This document shows positions 18,296 through 29,855 of a stretch of 64,000 bases of DNA, in pieces. The translations under genes and the position numbers were made by a program. Source of the stretch: Symsagittifera roscoffensis (taxonomy: Eukaryota > Xenacoelomorpha > Acoela > Convolutidae); NCBI RefSeq assembly GCF_963678635.1, contig NC_087064.1, forward strand, positions 82,205,847-82,269,846, given 5' to 3'. The first letter of the stretch is position 1, and every line of letters begins with the position of its first letter. A model generated the notes under the pieces. That model made no database searches and was not told the origin of the DNA. It was given only the letters and a program-made list of their open reading frames with translations.

Positions 18296-18461
18296 CAGAA
18301 TTCTGTGTAAGTCGTCTTTTTCTTCTATTGTGGAGAATTCAGTGGGTAAGGCTCCACTCGCTTTCTATTTCTGGAACTCACTCACATTGCCTTCACTCAA
18401 TCTCAGAAACTCTTCACCCACCACGTCTTGCAACTCGCCTTCAGATCTCATCGGGACTGCC

Positions 18462-20012
18462 TTAAAGATTTTTTGCCAACAAATCATGTGACCTCTCCGA
18501 CATCCTGGCCAACCTCACGCACTTTGGCACAGAGAAAAGTTGATCAATCAAAACCTGCTGTGTCCTCGCATCCATCACCACCATGTGTGTAGGATATCTG
18601 CTACTGCAATATGGCGCGGAGCTTGAACCCACCAGATACTTTGAACCAGTCGGTTTATGATAGGCCTCACTATCTTTCAGATTCATCTCGTTCTCCAGAG
18701 CTTCTCTCCAGCCTCCGATCTTCTGCTCTGTCTGCAATGCTCCAGGGAATACTTCCACGCTGAGGGACGTCACTAGCTCATGGGCACGCTCCAGGCACTC
18801 AAGCGATTCAATCGAACTCGTCATGCTGCAAAATCCCAAGGCTGTGATCAAATATACGTCCGTCACCCCATGACAGTCCGCAACCAACTCCATACCACTT
18901 TTATCCGACATGCTCAGTCTTCCGTACAATCGTGCCAGTTGCCGATGCTGCTCGCTCAGCGTAACCAGGCAGTTTCCCAGGTTACAAACATGTCCTTCCA
19001 TCCCACTGTGTTGAGCCAAGCATGTGCCTTGCTTCAACCAATTACTCGATGGACCTTCCTCGGACAGCTCCGTGGATAGGTTGCTCTTCCGCTTCGTCAA
19101 TCTCATGGCCAGCAGATGATGTATCATGGCCAGATCATGTAAACTCGCGTCATCATCTAGGTATAACGTGATATCCGCCGTCATGTCCCAGATTAAACCG
19201 GCATTAGGATGAGGGCACCAAGAAGGCTTCATGAGTTCCCACATCGTCACTAGACTGGTTTTCAAGGGACCGTCCCAAGAACCACAATCAAAACTCACTT
19301 GCCCCTTTAGCTCGGGAACCGAGGGTTCGACCACTAGTTCTTCCAAAATAATTCCCAGCTTGGGTTGTTCCACCATCAGCATCCCAGTTTCTTTAATACG
19401 TTCAACCCAGAAATTGAGTACTATGACTTGCTCATAGTCGAAGTACGCTTCCCTGGCTTCTTCATTCACGAAGGGATTACACGCCATCCCCGGTATGCCA
19501 GACACGTATTGGAATGACTTCAGTTTCCCTAGTGTTGCAAACTCTTTTTGTCCTCTGACCGCTTCAATCAACTCCCGGCTCACTTTCAATTCTTTGTTGG
19601 AATATCTTCTCATCTCTTCCAACTTGCGATAGCTTTCCATATCATTCGTCTCCTTGCTTGGCACAGTCAATGACATGTCCTGATATAGTTCCAGGAGTGC
19701 CCTAAGGAAGTTCCTTTCACAATCAACTCCCTTTTGCCGAATGATCTTTATGCATTCTCCCAAAACAGGAGTGGGGATACGATCCACCACGAACCTGACA
19801 AAGCAAAGGGCATCCTTACGCTTAGCCCCTGCTATCGCAGAATCGTCTTTCGAAATCAACGCTCGCAGAGCTTCCATCAACTCCAGCTCCTGTTCCCATG
19901 ATTTCGAATCATTACTGGCTTCATACTCCGCTCTCCTGATGCCCATCAAGCACCAAGCCAACCGTACTTGCAGATCAGTTCTCACGCAAGGATGAGCCAG
20001 GTATGCCGCCAC
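18462..20012 (-). pseudogene. Element 1 ORF3 middle fragment, copy 1
   Basis: This 516-codon frame starts at GTG only because an indel shifts the preceding frame; homology of sense continues upstream. The product is predicted helical and rich in Leu, with no recognised domain. It ends at a frameshift in an A-run (GCAAAAAATCT). It differs from copy 2 by one codon (Leu here, Pro there; base 19078). The shared frameshifts show that the decay came before the duplication. Confidence 0.65.
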
Positions 20013-20875
20013 TGTAGCAGAGGTGCATGCATCGCCTCGTCGAAATATCTCTGGAGGGCCGCCCTCCAGGAGATTTCCAGCAATTTTTCCAATCCGACTT
20101 CGTTCGCTTCAGAGGACATTACCGTGCCGTATTCTTTTCTATTTAAGTTCGAATTTTCCGTGAGCTCTTTCAGATGTTCCTGCATGGCTCGCTTCTCGCT
20201 CCAAGCCATCAGGTGCCCTCTCGCGGAGTTTCTCGCTTTCAACATTTCCACATAACCTCCTGCTGGATCTCCCATGTGGACTGATTCTGGCACAGTAACT
20301 CGACTGTACTCGACCACGTCGAGTTGTCCTTCCAGCTTCAACTTGGCTATGTTGGTCCGCGAGGGCCTGTAATCTTCAAGTCCTCCAGATCCACATTGAC
20401 TGATGATCTCCATCTCTAATTTAGTGTCTGCCAGGGTTCGTGCAGTTTTCTTTGATCTTACGGCAGTCGTGGTCAGACCAGCCAAGAGCATAGGGGGTAT
20501 CAGATTCTCCTTTTCTCCCCCTGTCAGCGTTGCGCTATCTCCTTGCCCGCTCTCGCCTGAGCGACCTGCGCTCGTTAAAGAGGTCACCACTGCGCTGGCT
20601 CTCGACTTCACCACTCTCGGGTTCATGGCTCGACTTCCTGTTTTCCCTTTTAGTCGCTTCAGCCCCTTCCTGGCTCGTCTAACAGGTAATTTCTTTGTAA
20701 CCTGCTGATCATCGGCACTGTCTTCTGTTACTGACTCGGTCAGAACATCCGACTCCCTGGAGTTCACTATTTTCTCCAGGACCTCACGCATGATGGGTTG
20801 GTTCAATCCCACCTTCATTATGGACTGCGTCCCATATCGCCTTATCACGTCCCATGATCTTTCCATGAAATTCAC
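19982..20875 (-). pseudogene. Element 1 ORF3 fragment, truncated by duplication junction, copy 1
   Basis: The 297 codons match the C-terminal part of the 520-codon frame at 28224-29786. The N-terminal part is missing because the tandem duplication joins this sequence to element 2's gag at about 20935. It is basic and disordered in the middle (KKLPVRRARKGLKRLKGK), which could bind nucleic acid. No domain is recognised. Confidence 0.7.
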
Positions 20876-20904
20876 TCGGCTCCAGGTTGTCCCTGTCTTG
20901 CCTT

Positions 20905-21570
20905 CTAGCTCACTCTGATATCTCTCCCATTCCTCGTCATATGTTCGTCCGTTCTTTCTTTCAAGCGTTTTTCGCTTCTGCCAACTTCTTGTCTGTTGCG
21001 GTTTATTTCTTCCCGCAGACTTTCTCTTTCAATGTGAACTGCTCTTTCCAGTTCACTCATCCTTATCGACATCTGTTCATTTTGTTCTCCTAAACTGCCC
21101 ACTATGTTGTTTAAGGCTTCCTCTAGTGCTGCCCCGTTATCCATGAGTGGCGTCACTAGTGGTGGTGTAACTCTGTCGGTCCCAGGTAGCTTCGTGCTGG
21201 TCGAGATCCGGGCCTTGACTCTCTGTCTTGACGTCTTTTCATTATCTATTTCGGAATCCGCTAACGCGTTGCCTAGCCCTCTGGTTCTACTCTCTCCAGT
21301 TTGTGGCTCTGAACTTGTCCTAATCGCGAAGTCTTTTGACTGGCCTGGTGTGTTTGCCTCTTTGCTTATCGTTGTCACTACACCAAATTTGTCCATGGTT
21401 CCAGTCTCTCTTCCGACGTATGCCTCGTTCTCCTGGATCGAACTGTTGAGGCTGACCTGAGATCCAAAGTCCCCTTGCTCCTCTTCATCCTCTTCCTCCT
21501 GGGATTCACCGTCATTTCCTGCTCCTCCTCCCATGCTGAATGGAAAGATGTTTCCGAAGGTGTTCTTCAT
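20905..21570 (-). pseudogene. Chimeric gag fragment created by the duplication
   Basis: The first 212 or so codons are identical to the N-terminal part of element 2's gag frame (13328-12694). After the junction at 20935 the frame enters ORF3 sequence out of register and stops within a few codons (ending GRDIRVS). It is a by-product of the duplication with no expected function. Confidence 0.85.
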
Positions 21571-23150
21571 ACCTTTTTCGAGTAATTCTCTTTCCTACTA
21601 GTAAGTTCAGCTAATTTCTGATCTAATGGTACCAAGATTGACTCGATATGCTCTGTAGTTCCAAAGTTATTAACCAAAACGTCTTTTTTCCAAATTCAAA
21701 AATTTTCTCTCTTATAGGTTCCGCCTAACTTTTTCCGCAAATCTGGTCCTTTCGACCTAAAAATTATTGATCTGAGCTCACAAGGCCTATACTCTTCTAG
21801 TTCAATGCAAAAGACCCGATCTAAAACGCTTTTGTAAAAAAAATTTGCGAAAAACTATGCTACCTGGACCCCTCCGGATTGATGAATCCACCAAATCAAA
21901 CACGTTATATTCGATTTCTCTGCAACCCGGAAGGCTTTCGGGTAGCGGGTTTTAAAACTCGTAGATTCACTAGTGGACGTTGTCCGAACAACTATTTTTA
22001 CTGTCCTAACTCAAAGATTTCAAAAAATTTTCTGATTTTATAGTGTTTCTTACTATCAAAAATTGGGAAAATTTGGTTTTTGGTACCAAACTAGTTCCAA
22101 CCACTTCCGAACTAAAGTTAACCGGTTCTACTTATTACAGTAGTGCAGTTACGATGTAACACACTAACTTAGCGCTTTTTTCCGTTTCAAAAATTATCGA
22201 TATCTCAAAAATCGCGACTTGTGGGGGGATCAAAATATCGCTATTTTGACCCTAAAAACCGGTCTGTTTTCGTTGTTTTTCACTGAAAAACGATATAAGA
22301 CTATTAATATAGGCTATATAAGTAATAATATTAGTAATACTATACCCCTCCGGGTTTGTTTATTATCCGAATTAAGGTGCTTAACTCGGATATTCGCAGT
22401 TCGGTGAAGGGTCACTACAGTGCAGCACTGTCGAGCCCCCCACAGATTACTATCTTACTTTTTGTACCAAAAGGGATACAAAACTTGTTAACGATACCCA
22501 ACAGTCGATTGTTGTTGTCGTTGAGCCCCTTCTTGTTGCTCCTTCTACTGCTTGCCGGATCGGTCTTCACCCAGGACCCTTCCGAATTGAGCGCAAATCA
22601 GCTGACCCTTCCGGATTGAGCGCAATTTATCATTAACGTGCTTAAATGCTCAAATAACCCTACAGTACAAGCCTCACAAACGGGCTACAAAACTGATCGT
22701 AACCATCCTGACTGATATAAATGCCTGTAATAACAATATATCTATCAACAACAAACGGGGGGGTTGAATCACATCTTGTCTGTAGGGATGATTTCTACTG
22801 ATTTTTTACTTTTTTACTGTTTTTGGTTTTTTCGGTTATTTTTTTATGTTTTTTGTTTTTCTTGGGTACTATACTACTTTTTGTTTGGTTTTGCTTATAT
22901 CTTTAAGTGTTTTTGGTCACAAACCACTCAGGGGATGAGGGGTTCATGATTCCCCCCACCCTTCCTGGTTCGTGAATTTTCGGTCTTAACTAGGTTAAAA
23001 AACTATTCACGGTAATCCGGAAGGCTTCCGCGTTCCGAACTACCCTTCCGCCCCGGCAGTTTAGGCCTATTAAGGGCGTTAATGTGAGCATCCGCTCGGC
23101 GCGGAGTGCTCGTTAACGGTTCCGCCTGTCATGATGTTATGAAAAAATAA
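21571..23150 (-). other. Element 2 leader, copy 2
   Basis: This is a copy of 13329-14908 with no gene. The stem-loop lies at 22364-22392 and the A-rich tract near 22800-22930. Confidence 0.75.
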
Positions 23151-23165
23151 CACCCAGGAGCGCCA
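23151..23165 (-). promoter_or_regulatory. Primer-binding site (element 2, copy 2)
   Basis: The sense sequence TGGCGCTCCTGGGTG is identical to copy 1 and lies 12 nt from the LTR end. Confidence 0.75.
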
Positions 23166-23177
23166 TAAAAACATACA

Positions 23178-24101
23178 TGTAACATTCGCCCGGAAGATAC
23201 ATATCGACGGATAACAAAACTAAGTCTTAAGACGACTGGCTAGCGTCTAAACAGAGCTTTGCATGTTTTTCACCGTCTCTACCAAGCCAGTACTTTTCGG
23301 TGGTCTTTCTTACATCGGGTCGACAAAAACGTTACTGCTCTCCGGCTTCGACCAGAACGCTCAAATTAACTGAATTACATGCAAAAATAGTGAGCTCATG
23401 GCTGGGTCTCAGTATCCCCAGACCACGAGGTCACTCCTAAAAACAGGGCTACTACTTATTATATTACTATTGTTTTTGTTCAGTAGATAAAAACCATCAT
23501 CTCCATCGAAGATGGATCAACCCTTTCCCCCCAACTCCTAGCTTCTCATCCTTATCAAAATGAATCCAGTTGTTAATTAAATTCAATTCAGGACATGACA
23601 AGAAGCTAAAAGTTTATATAAAAGGCTAAAAGTTCCAGTCCCGAAACCCTTCCGGATTCTTGAATCCAGTGAATCAAGCTCCTTAAGTTCAATTTCACGC
23701 CAATCAGGAAGGCTGGTTCTCACCCTTCACCGTTGTTGGCAACGGTCTTGCAACTATTGTAGCAGCACAATAGTTGCAACTTGGAACGTTCTCTGCTATT
23801 GTAGTTCGTTATCGTTTTTCTTTAATCTCGATTTTCGTTCTGTTCGCAATCACATATAAAGTTGTTCTGTTTCTCTTAGTTCTTTTTGCTAAAATGGCCG
23901 TTTCTGACGCTTCTCAGAAATATTACGTCATCACTTCGAAAATTTAAAATTTTAAAATACGGGAATATCCTGACCTTCACCGTTCTGCCAATCATCCGAA
24001 TAACGTCGTTAATCCTTCGAAATCATCAACTCGGAAGGCCTACTGCTAAAAATTCGAAGTCTGCATAAATTGCATTTTGGCCATTCTGGTCGAATGTCAC
24101 A
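23178..24101 (-). repeat. Element 2 5' LTR, copy 2
   Basis: This is the duplicate of 14936-15859, with the same TGT/ACA ends and the inverted repeat at 23748-23779. With only a truncated gag attached, it cannot drive a complete element. Confidence 0.85.
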
Positions 24102-24961
24102 CAGCGACGGAGCGTAGGAAAAGTACCTATTAACGACTGGCAGGCGTCAGTTACCTTAATCCTACTCGCTTTTCACCGTCTCGACCTTGCCAGTTGATTT
24201 TCTGGTCTGTCTAGGGCAAAGTAAAAAGTTACCATTTTTAGGCCATCAGTCAAACGACTTTTGATCAGCTTTCGTTTACATGCAAACACAACCACATAGC
24301 TGAGTCTCGGATCCTCAGACTACGTGATTGTCATTAAAAACACGGCTCGAACAACCTATTTTAATATGTTTTTGTGTGACAGTTCTATATTAAATCCATT
24401 GGAGATGGATTGACCTTTTCCTCTTTCTAGCTACTCATATTCTGAAATATCAAACAATAACGGTGTTAATTAACAGATCTATGACATTCCAGTAGCTATA
24501 AAGTTAGTTTATACAGTCCCTTCACATAGAACAGTCTCTGGGGGACCAAGCCTCCGCTCCCGTAATATTCCTCAGATAACGCTCTTATCTCCTCTGATTT
24601 ATGTCCCGGGAGGGTTCCGTGGTGTATTTCTTCCCCCACTGAAGCCTCCTTCTCCACCAATATCTGTTGTCAAGTGTCTTATCGTGCGTTGTTGCCACGA
24701 TAAGAGGCTTCGTATCTTCCGTCTCTTGTACGAGTGTTTTTCACAATATTTGTCGTTGTTCTGATTTTCGTCACTTTTTCAGTCAAAATGGTCGTTTTTC
24801 GTATTTCTGAGAAATATTCTTCTTCCAATCGAAATTTTAAAAATAAAAATTCTAGAATATTCCGACCCTCCTTCGCAATACTTTTTCGTCAATAAGGCCT
24901 CTAGTCGTTCTTTTTTACGTCGCCGGAAGGTTGTGCTGTGCCAGTCTGGCAGAATGGCACA
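24102..24961 (-). repeat. Element 1 3' LTR, truncated, copy 2
   Basis: This is the duplicate of 15860-16719. It is the copy still continuous with element 1's internal region, so it is the direct partner of the 5' LTR at 47522-48405. Confidence 0.85.
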
Positions 24962-25003
24962 TACTCCCCGGACAGTTCCCATCAATGTCCCTATTGATCG
25001 CAT
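24962..25003 (-). promoter_or_regulatory. 3' polypurine tract region of element 1, copy 2
   Basis: The sense strand reads AACTGTCCGGGGAGTA next to the LTR start at 24961, as in copy 1. Confidence 0.65.
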
Positions 25004-25718
25004 AACACCGGGTTATCGTCAAGTAGTTGTCCAGTTTTCTGTAATAAATCTTACAAATCGCATTAGAAAATGAAATTTATCTACCCCACCTCAACTCACT
25101 ACGTGTTCACAAATGGCATCGTACTACATCTCACTGCCTTTCAACATTTTCACAAAATTTGCACCATGAGGAGTGTCCTAGATAAAACTTCTTTTCTGAC
25201 TACTTACGTCGTCTTTCTTCTCAATCTTTGTGATTAAAAAGTGGGACGTGGCACGGCCACGCACCCGTTAAAATTAACATTACTCACCAAGTATAATCAG
25301 TCATTTATGCGGTCCTTTCAATATTAAAACTAAGAAACTCTGTGGCTAGGAAAGTTACTGAGTTACCCACCCTTCTCGAGCTAGTTTACTCAAACTTACC
25401 ATGTCGCCACACAGTGAATTTGTGTCTTACACAGGTTAAAAACTTCAGTCGTGAATAGATAGGTAAATATACTCACCTAGGTTCCTCATATACATACATA
25501 AATACCCATAACTAAAATCAACGATTTCAACAATTTTAACAATTGCAACATTTTCAAAATCTGGTTTGCCAAACTAAATCAAAACAGAAAGTTTCACAAG
25601 TTCAATAATCAAAACTTGGTTGATTTGTTCTAGTTTTAGCACACAAAGACAATCAAGTTTTTTCTCCTTCTCTTCCTTTCTTGCTCACGTCTTCACTTGT
25701 CCTCTCCGTTCATCATCT
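25004..25718 (-). other. Element 1 3' untranslated stretch, copy 2
   Basis: This is a copy of 16762-17476. No gene or motif is seen. Confidence 0.6.
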
Positions 25719-26537
25719 TCATTCCATCGCTTCTCCATCCTGATGTTCAGCGTCACTGTCTTCCAGAACTTTCTCCAGCATATCCATAGAGTTGCGGGCC
25801 GTGCCCCAACTCTCCTGCTCCAACAGCCTCGGTTTGCAACAAGGTAGCAAGTCCACATTCACCTTCTGCTCCCGGTTCCTGCAAAAGCTGTTGTGAAGAC
25901 ATAGGCTCACGTTTCGTTCTAGTTCAGCTCTTAAGACCTCTTTCTTCTCGTCTTCAGTAACACAAGCCGCTCCAGCTACCCGCTTCACCGCTGTGGTGAC
26001 CGCGTTTCTGTGCGTCAAGAATGCTCTCTTATAGGCTCCTGGTCCTATATCTAGCTGGAAAGATTGATAGGCTTCCGTGTTCCTCAACATGTGACGCTTC
26101 GCGCGTTCATACATCCATGATGTCATCACTGCACGGAACCAAGGCATCAATCTTTGCCTTGACCATATTCTTTCAATGGCTTTAGGTATCCTCAGAACCT
26201 TGCAGGTGGTTCTGAAAAGATCCAATTCACGACTCATCTTCACGTTGCTCAGCTGCTCAGGAGTCGGCACGGCCGTCTCCTGCTCATTTGTGTCCGCGTT
26301 AGCCTCCAGCCATCTCACTGCCAGCATGGCACTAACCACCACGATTGACACCTGTTGATTCTGATCGGGCAACCCCGTAGAGTATAACTCCTCTACGTCC
26401 CATACTAGCATCAGATTCCCGCGTTTGGGGTACCACAACGTCTGCGCCAAGCAGTGGCAAGGATACTCCCCATGGGTTCTCACGATGTTCCTTCGGGTCC
26501 GGTACCCTGAGGCTGCCAGCAACGGTTCCACCTCCAT
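25719..26537 (-). pseudogene. Element 1 ORF3 C-terminal fragment, copy 2
   Basis: The 272 codons are identical to copy 1. The frame is open upstream except for a TAG at 26607-26609, so the listed Met is probably internal to an ancestral polyprotein. No family is recognised. Confidence 0.65.
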
Positions 26538-26703
26538 CAGAATTCTGTGTAAGTCGTCTTTTTCTTCTATTGTGGAGAATTCAGTGGGTAAGGCTCCACT
26601 CGCTTTCTATTTCTGGAACTCACTCACATTGCCTTCACTCAATCTCAGAAACTCTTCACCCACCACGTCTTGCAACTCGCCTTCAGATCTCATCGGGACT
26701 GCC

Positions 26704-28254
26704 TTAAAGATTTTTTGCCAACAAATCATGTGACCTCTCCGACATCCTGGCCAACCTCACGCACTTTGGCACAGAGAAAAGTTGATCAATCAAAACCTGC
26801 TGTGTCCTCGCATCCATCACCACCATGTGTGTAGGATATCTGCTACTGCAATATGGCGCGGAGCTTGAACCCACCAGATACTTTGAACCAGTCGGTTTAT
26901 GATAGGCCTCACTATCTTTCAGATTCATCTCGTTCTCCAGAGCTTCTCTCCAGCCTCCGATCTTCTGCTCTGTCTGCAATGCTCCAGGGAATACTTCCAC
27001 GCTGAGGGACGTCACTAGCTCATGGGCACGCTCCAGGCACTCAAGCGATTCAATCGAACTCGTCATGCTGCAAAATCCCAAGGCTGTGATCAAATATACG
27101 TCCGTCACCCCATGACAGTCCGCAACCAACTCCATACCACTTTTATCCGACATGCTCAGTCTTCCGTACAATCGTGCCAGTTGCCGATGCTGCTCGCTCA
27201 GCGTAACCAGGCAGTTTCCCAGGTTACAAACATGTCCTTCCATCCCACTGTGTTGAGCCAAGCATGTGCCTTGCTTCAACCAATTACTCGATGGACCTTC
27301 CTCGGACAGCTCCGTGGATGGGTTGCTCTTCCGCTTCGTCAATCTCATGGCCAGCAGATGATGTATCATGGCCAGATCATGTAAACTCGCGTCATCATCT
27401 AGGTATAACGTGATATCCGCCGTCATGTCCCAGATTAAACCGGCATTAGGATGAGGGCACCAAGAAGGCTTCATGAGTTCCCACATCGTCACTAGACTGG
27501 TTTTCAAGGGACCGTCCCAAGAACCACAATCAAAACTCACTTGCCCCTTTAGCTCGGGAACCGAGGGTTCGACCACTAGTTCTTCCAAAATAATTCCCAG
27601 CTTGGGTTGTTCCACCATCAGCATCCCAGTTTCTTTAATACGTTCAACCCAGAAATTGAGTACTATGACTTGCTCATAGTCGAAGTACGCTTCCCTGGCT
27701 TCTTCATTCACGAAGGGATTACACGCCATCCCCGGTATGCCAGACACGTATTGGAATGACTTCAGTTTCCCTAGTGTTGCAAACTCTTTTTGTCCTCTGA
27801 CCGCTTCAATCAACTCCCGGCTCACTTTCAATTCTTTGTTGGAATATCTTCTCATCTCTTCCAACTTGCGATAGCTTTCCATATCATTCGTCTCCTTGCT
27901 TGGCACAGTCAATGACATGTCCTGATATAGTTCCAGGAGTGCCCTAAGGAAGTTCCTTTCACAATCAACTCCCTTTTGCCGAATGATCTTTATGCATTCT
28001 CCCAAAACAGGAGTGGGGATACGATCCACCACGAACCTGACAAAGCAAAGGGCATCCTTACGCTTAGCCCCTGCTATCGCAGAATCGTCTTTCGAAATCA
28101 ACGCTCGCAGAGCTTCCATCAACTCCAGCTCCTGTTCCCATGATTTCGAATCATTACTGGCTTCATACTCCGCTCTCCTGATGCCCATCAAGCACCAAGC
28201 CAACCGTACTTGCAGATCAGTTCTCACGCAAGGATGAGCCAGGTATGCCGCCAC
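26704..28254 (-). pseudogene. Element 1 ORF3 middle fragment, copy 2
   Basis: The 516 codons equal copy 1 except Pro for Leu at the site of base 27320. The frame overlaps the end of the 28224-29786 frame by 31 bp in another register. Reading upstream in this frame gives a plausible continuation (TSATVAAYLAHP), so an indel near 28250 split one ORF. No domain is recognised. Confidence 0.65.
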
Positions 28255-29786
28255 TGTAGCAGAGGTGCATGCATCGCCTCGTCGAAATATCTCTGGAGGG
28301 CCGCCCTCCAGGAGATTTCCAGCAATTTTTCCAATCCGACTTCGTTCGCTTCAGAGGACATTACCGTGCCGTATTCTTTTCTATTTAAGTTCGAATTTTC
28401 CGTGAGCTCTTTCAGATGTTCCTGCATGGCTCGCTTCTCGCTCCAAGCCATCAGGTGCCCTCTCGCGGAGTTTCTCGCTTTCAACATTTCCACATAACCT
28501 CCTGCTGGATCTCCCATGTGGACTGATTCTGGCACAGTAACTCGACTGTACTCGACCACGTCGAGTTGTCCTTCCAGCTTCAACTTGGCTATGTTGGTCC
28601 GCGAGGGCCTGTAATCTTCAAGTCCTCCAGATCCACATTGACTGATGATCTCCATCTCTAATTTAGTGTCTGCCAGGGTTCGTGCAGTTTTCTTTGATCT
28701 TACGGCAGTCGTGGTCAGACCAGCCAAGAGCATAGGGGGTATCAGATTCTCCTTTTCTCCCCCTGTCAGCGTTGCGCTATCTCCTTGCCCGCTCTCGCCT
28801 GAGCGACCTGCGCTCGTTAAAGAGGTCACCACTGCGCTGGCTCTCGACTTCACCACTCTCGGGTTCATGGCTCGACTTCCTGTTTTCCCTTTTAGTCGCT
28901 TCAGCCCCTTCCTGGCTCGTCTAACAGGTAATTTCTTTGTAACCTGCTGATCATCGGCACTGTCTTCTGTTACTGACTCGGTCAGAACATCCGACTCCCT
29001 GGAGTTCACTATTTTCTCCAGGACCTCACGCATGATGGGTTGGTTCAATCCCACCTTCATTATGGACTGCGTCCCATATCGCCTTATCACGTCCCATGAT
29101 CTTTCCATGAAATTCACTCGGCTCCAGGTTGTCCCTGTCTTGCCTTCTAGCTCACTCTGATATCTCTCCCATTCCTCTTCCGGCAACGTGCTCAGGAAGG
29201 ATACCCTCATTGGTTCTTCGATTTTTCTCCTCCTTGGTGACTCATGGAGCAATCTCTGCGGATCCCTGCTTTGGCACTCTCTCGCCTGGCTTATTGGGTC
29301 TATCGGGGATAAGTCGGCCGACAACTCCTTTGTAGGGGACATGAAAGACGATGGCGTCATTAGCAATAGACTCCCATCGACTTCCCCATCGTCGTCTTCA
29401 CTAAACCGGTATTCTAGCAAGTCTCTCTCTAACGCCCCCAGATCCGTCTCACCCGGTTTTCCCGTCTTTCCCTCGGTATCATTATCGTCATGATCCATCA
29501 AATCATCATCACCTGCATCAGGTTTCGGCCTGGGTCCTGAAGGTCCTTGTCGTGAGTCAGTGCCCGAGTCCGGCCGAGCCGGGACGGTCATGTCTCCTGC
29601 ATGATAAAACAACTCATCATTCACCAGGAATTCTACAGATTCCTCGCCATATGGTGCTAGGTCCTCTATCGTTATATATGAGCCCCCTCTGCTCTCCTTT
29701 GCCACTTCCATCATCACTACCTTCACTTCTCCTGACCACTTCAGTCTTGATAAGTCATCCGTGGGAGAATACACTTCGTTCCACAT
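28224..29786 (-). pseudogene. Element 1 ORF3 fragment, 520 codons
   Basis: This frame is in register with the 708-codon frame upstream; one TAA (29856-29858) and 23 codons separate them. The first 220 residues are acidic and low-complexity (DAGDDDLMDHDDND). A conserved-looking helical part follows, then a strongly basic stretch around 300-325. It may have been part of a continuous ORF3 polyprotein, or the TAA may be a true end with the next Met as a restart. Function unknown. Confidence 0.65.
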
Positions 29787-29855
29787 TTCGGCCGAGACCT
29801 CTGGTCTCCTGGAAGGTAGTGCCTTGATCTTCTTCCTGCTCCAAGCATCAGGAAA

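Larger units (their letters stand above)
12694..20935. repeat. Tandem duplication, copy 1 (8242 bp)
   Basis: Each position here matches the position 8242 bp higher. The unit spans part of element 2's gag, its leader and 5' LTR, the truncated 3' LTR of element 1, and element 1's ORF3 end. I found one difference by reading: A at 19078 versus G at 27320, which changes Leu to Pro. The breakpoints share TTCCTC (12688-12693, 20930-20935, 29172-29177). This fits a very recent microhomology-associated duplication, or an assembly error. Confidence 0.95.
20936..29177. repeat. Tandem duplication, copy 2 (8242 bp)
   Basis: This is the second copy of 12694-20935. On its high side it continues seamlessly into element 1 (ORF3 from 29178 upward). 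On its low side it ends inside gag at the chimeric junction. Confidence 0.95.
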
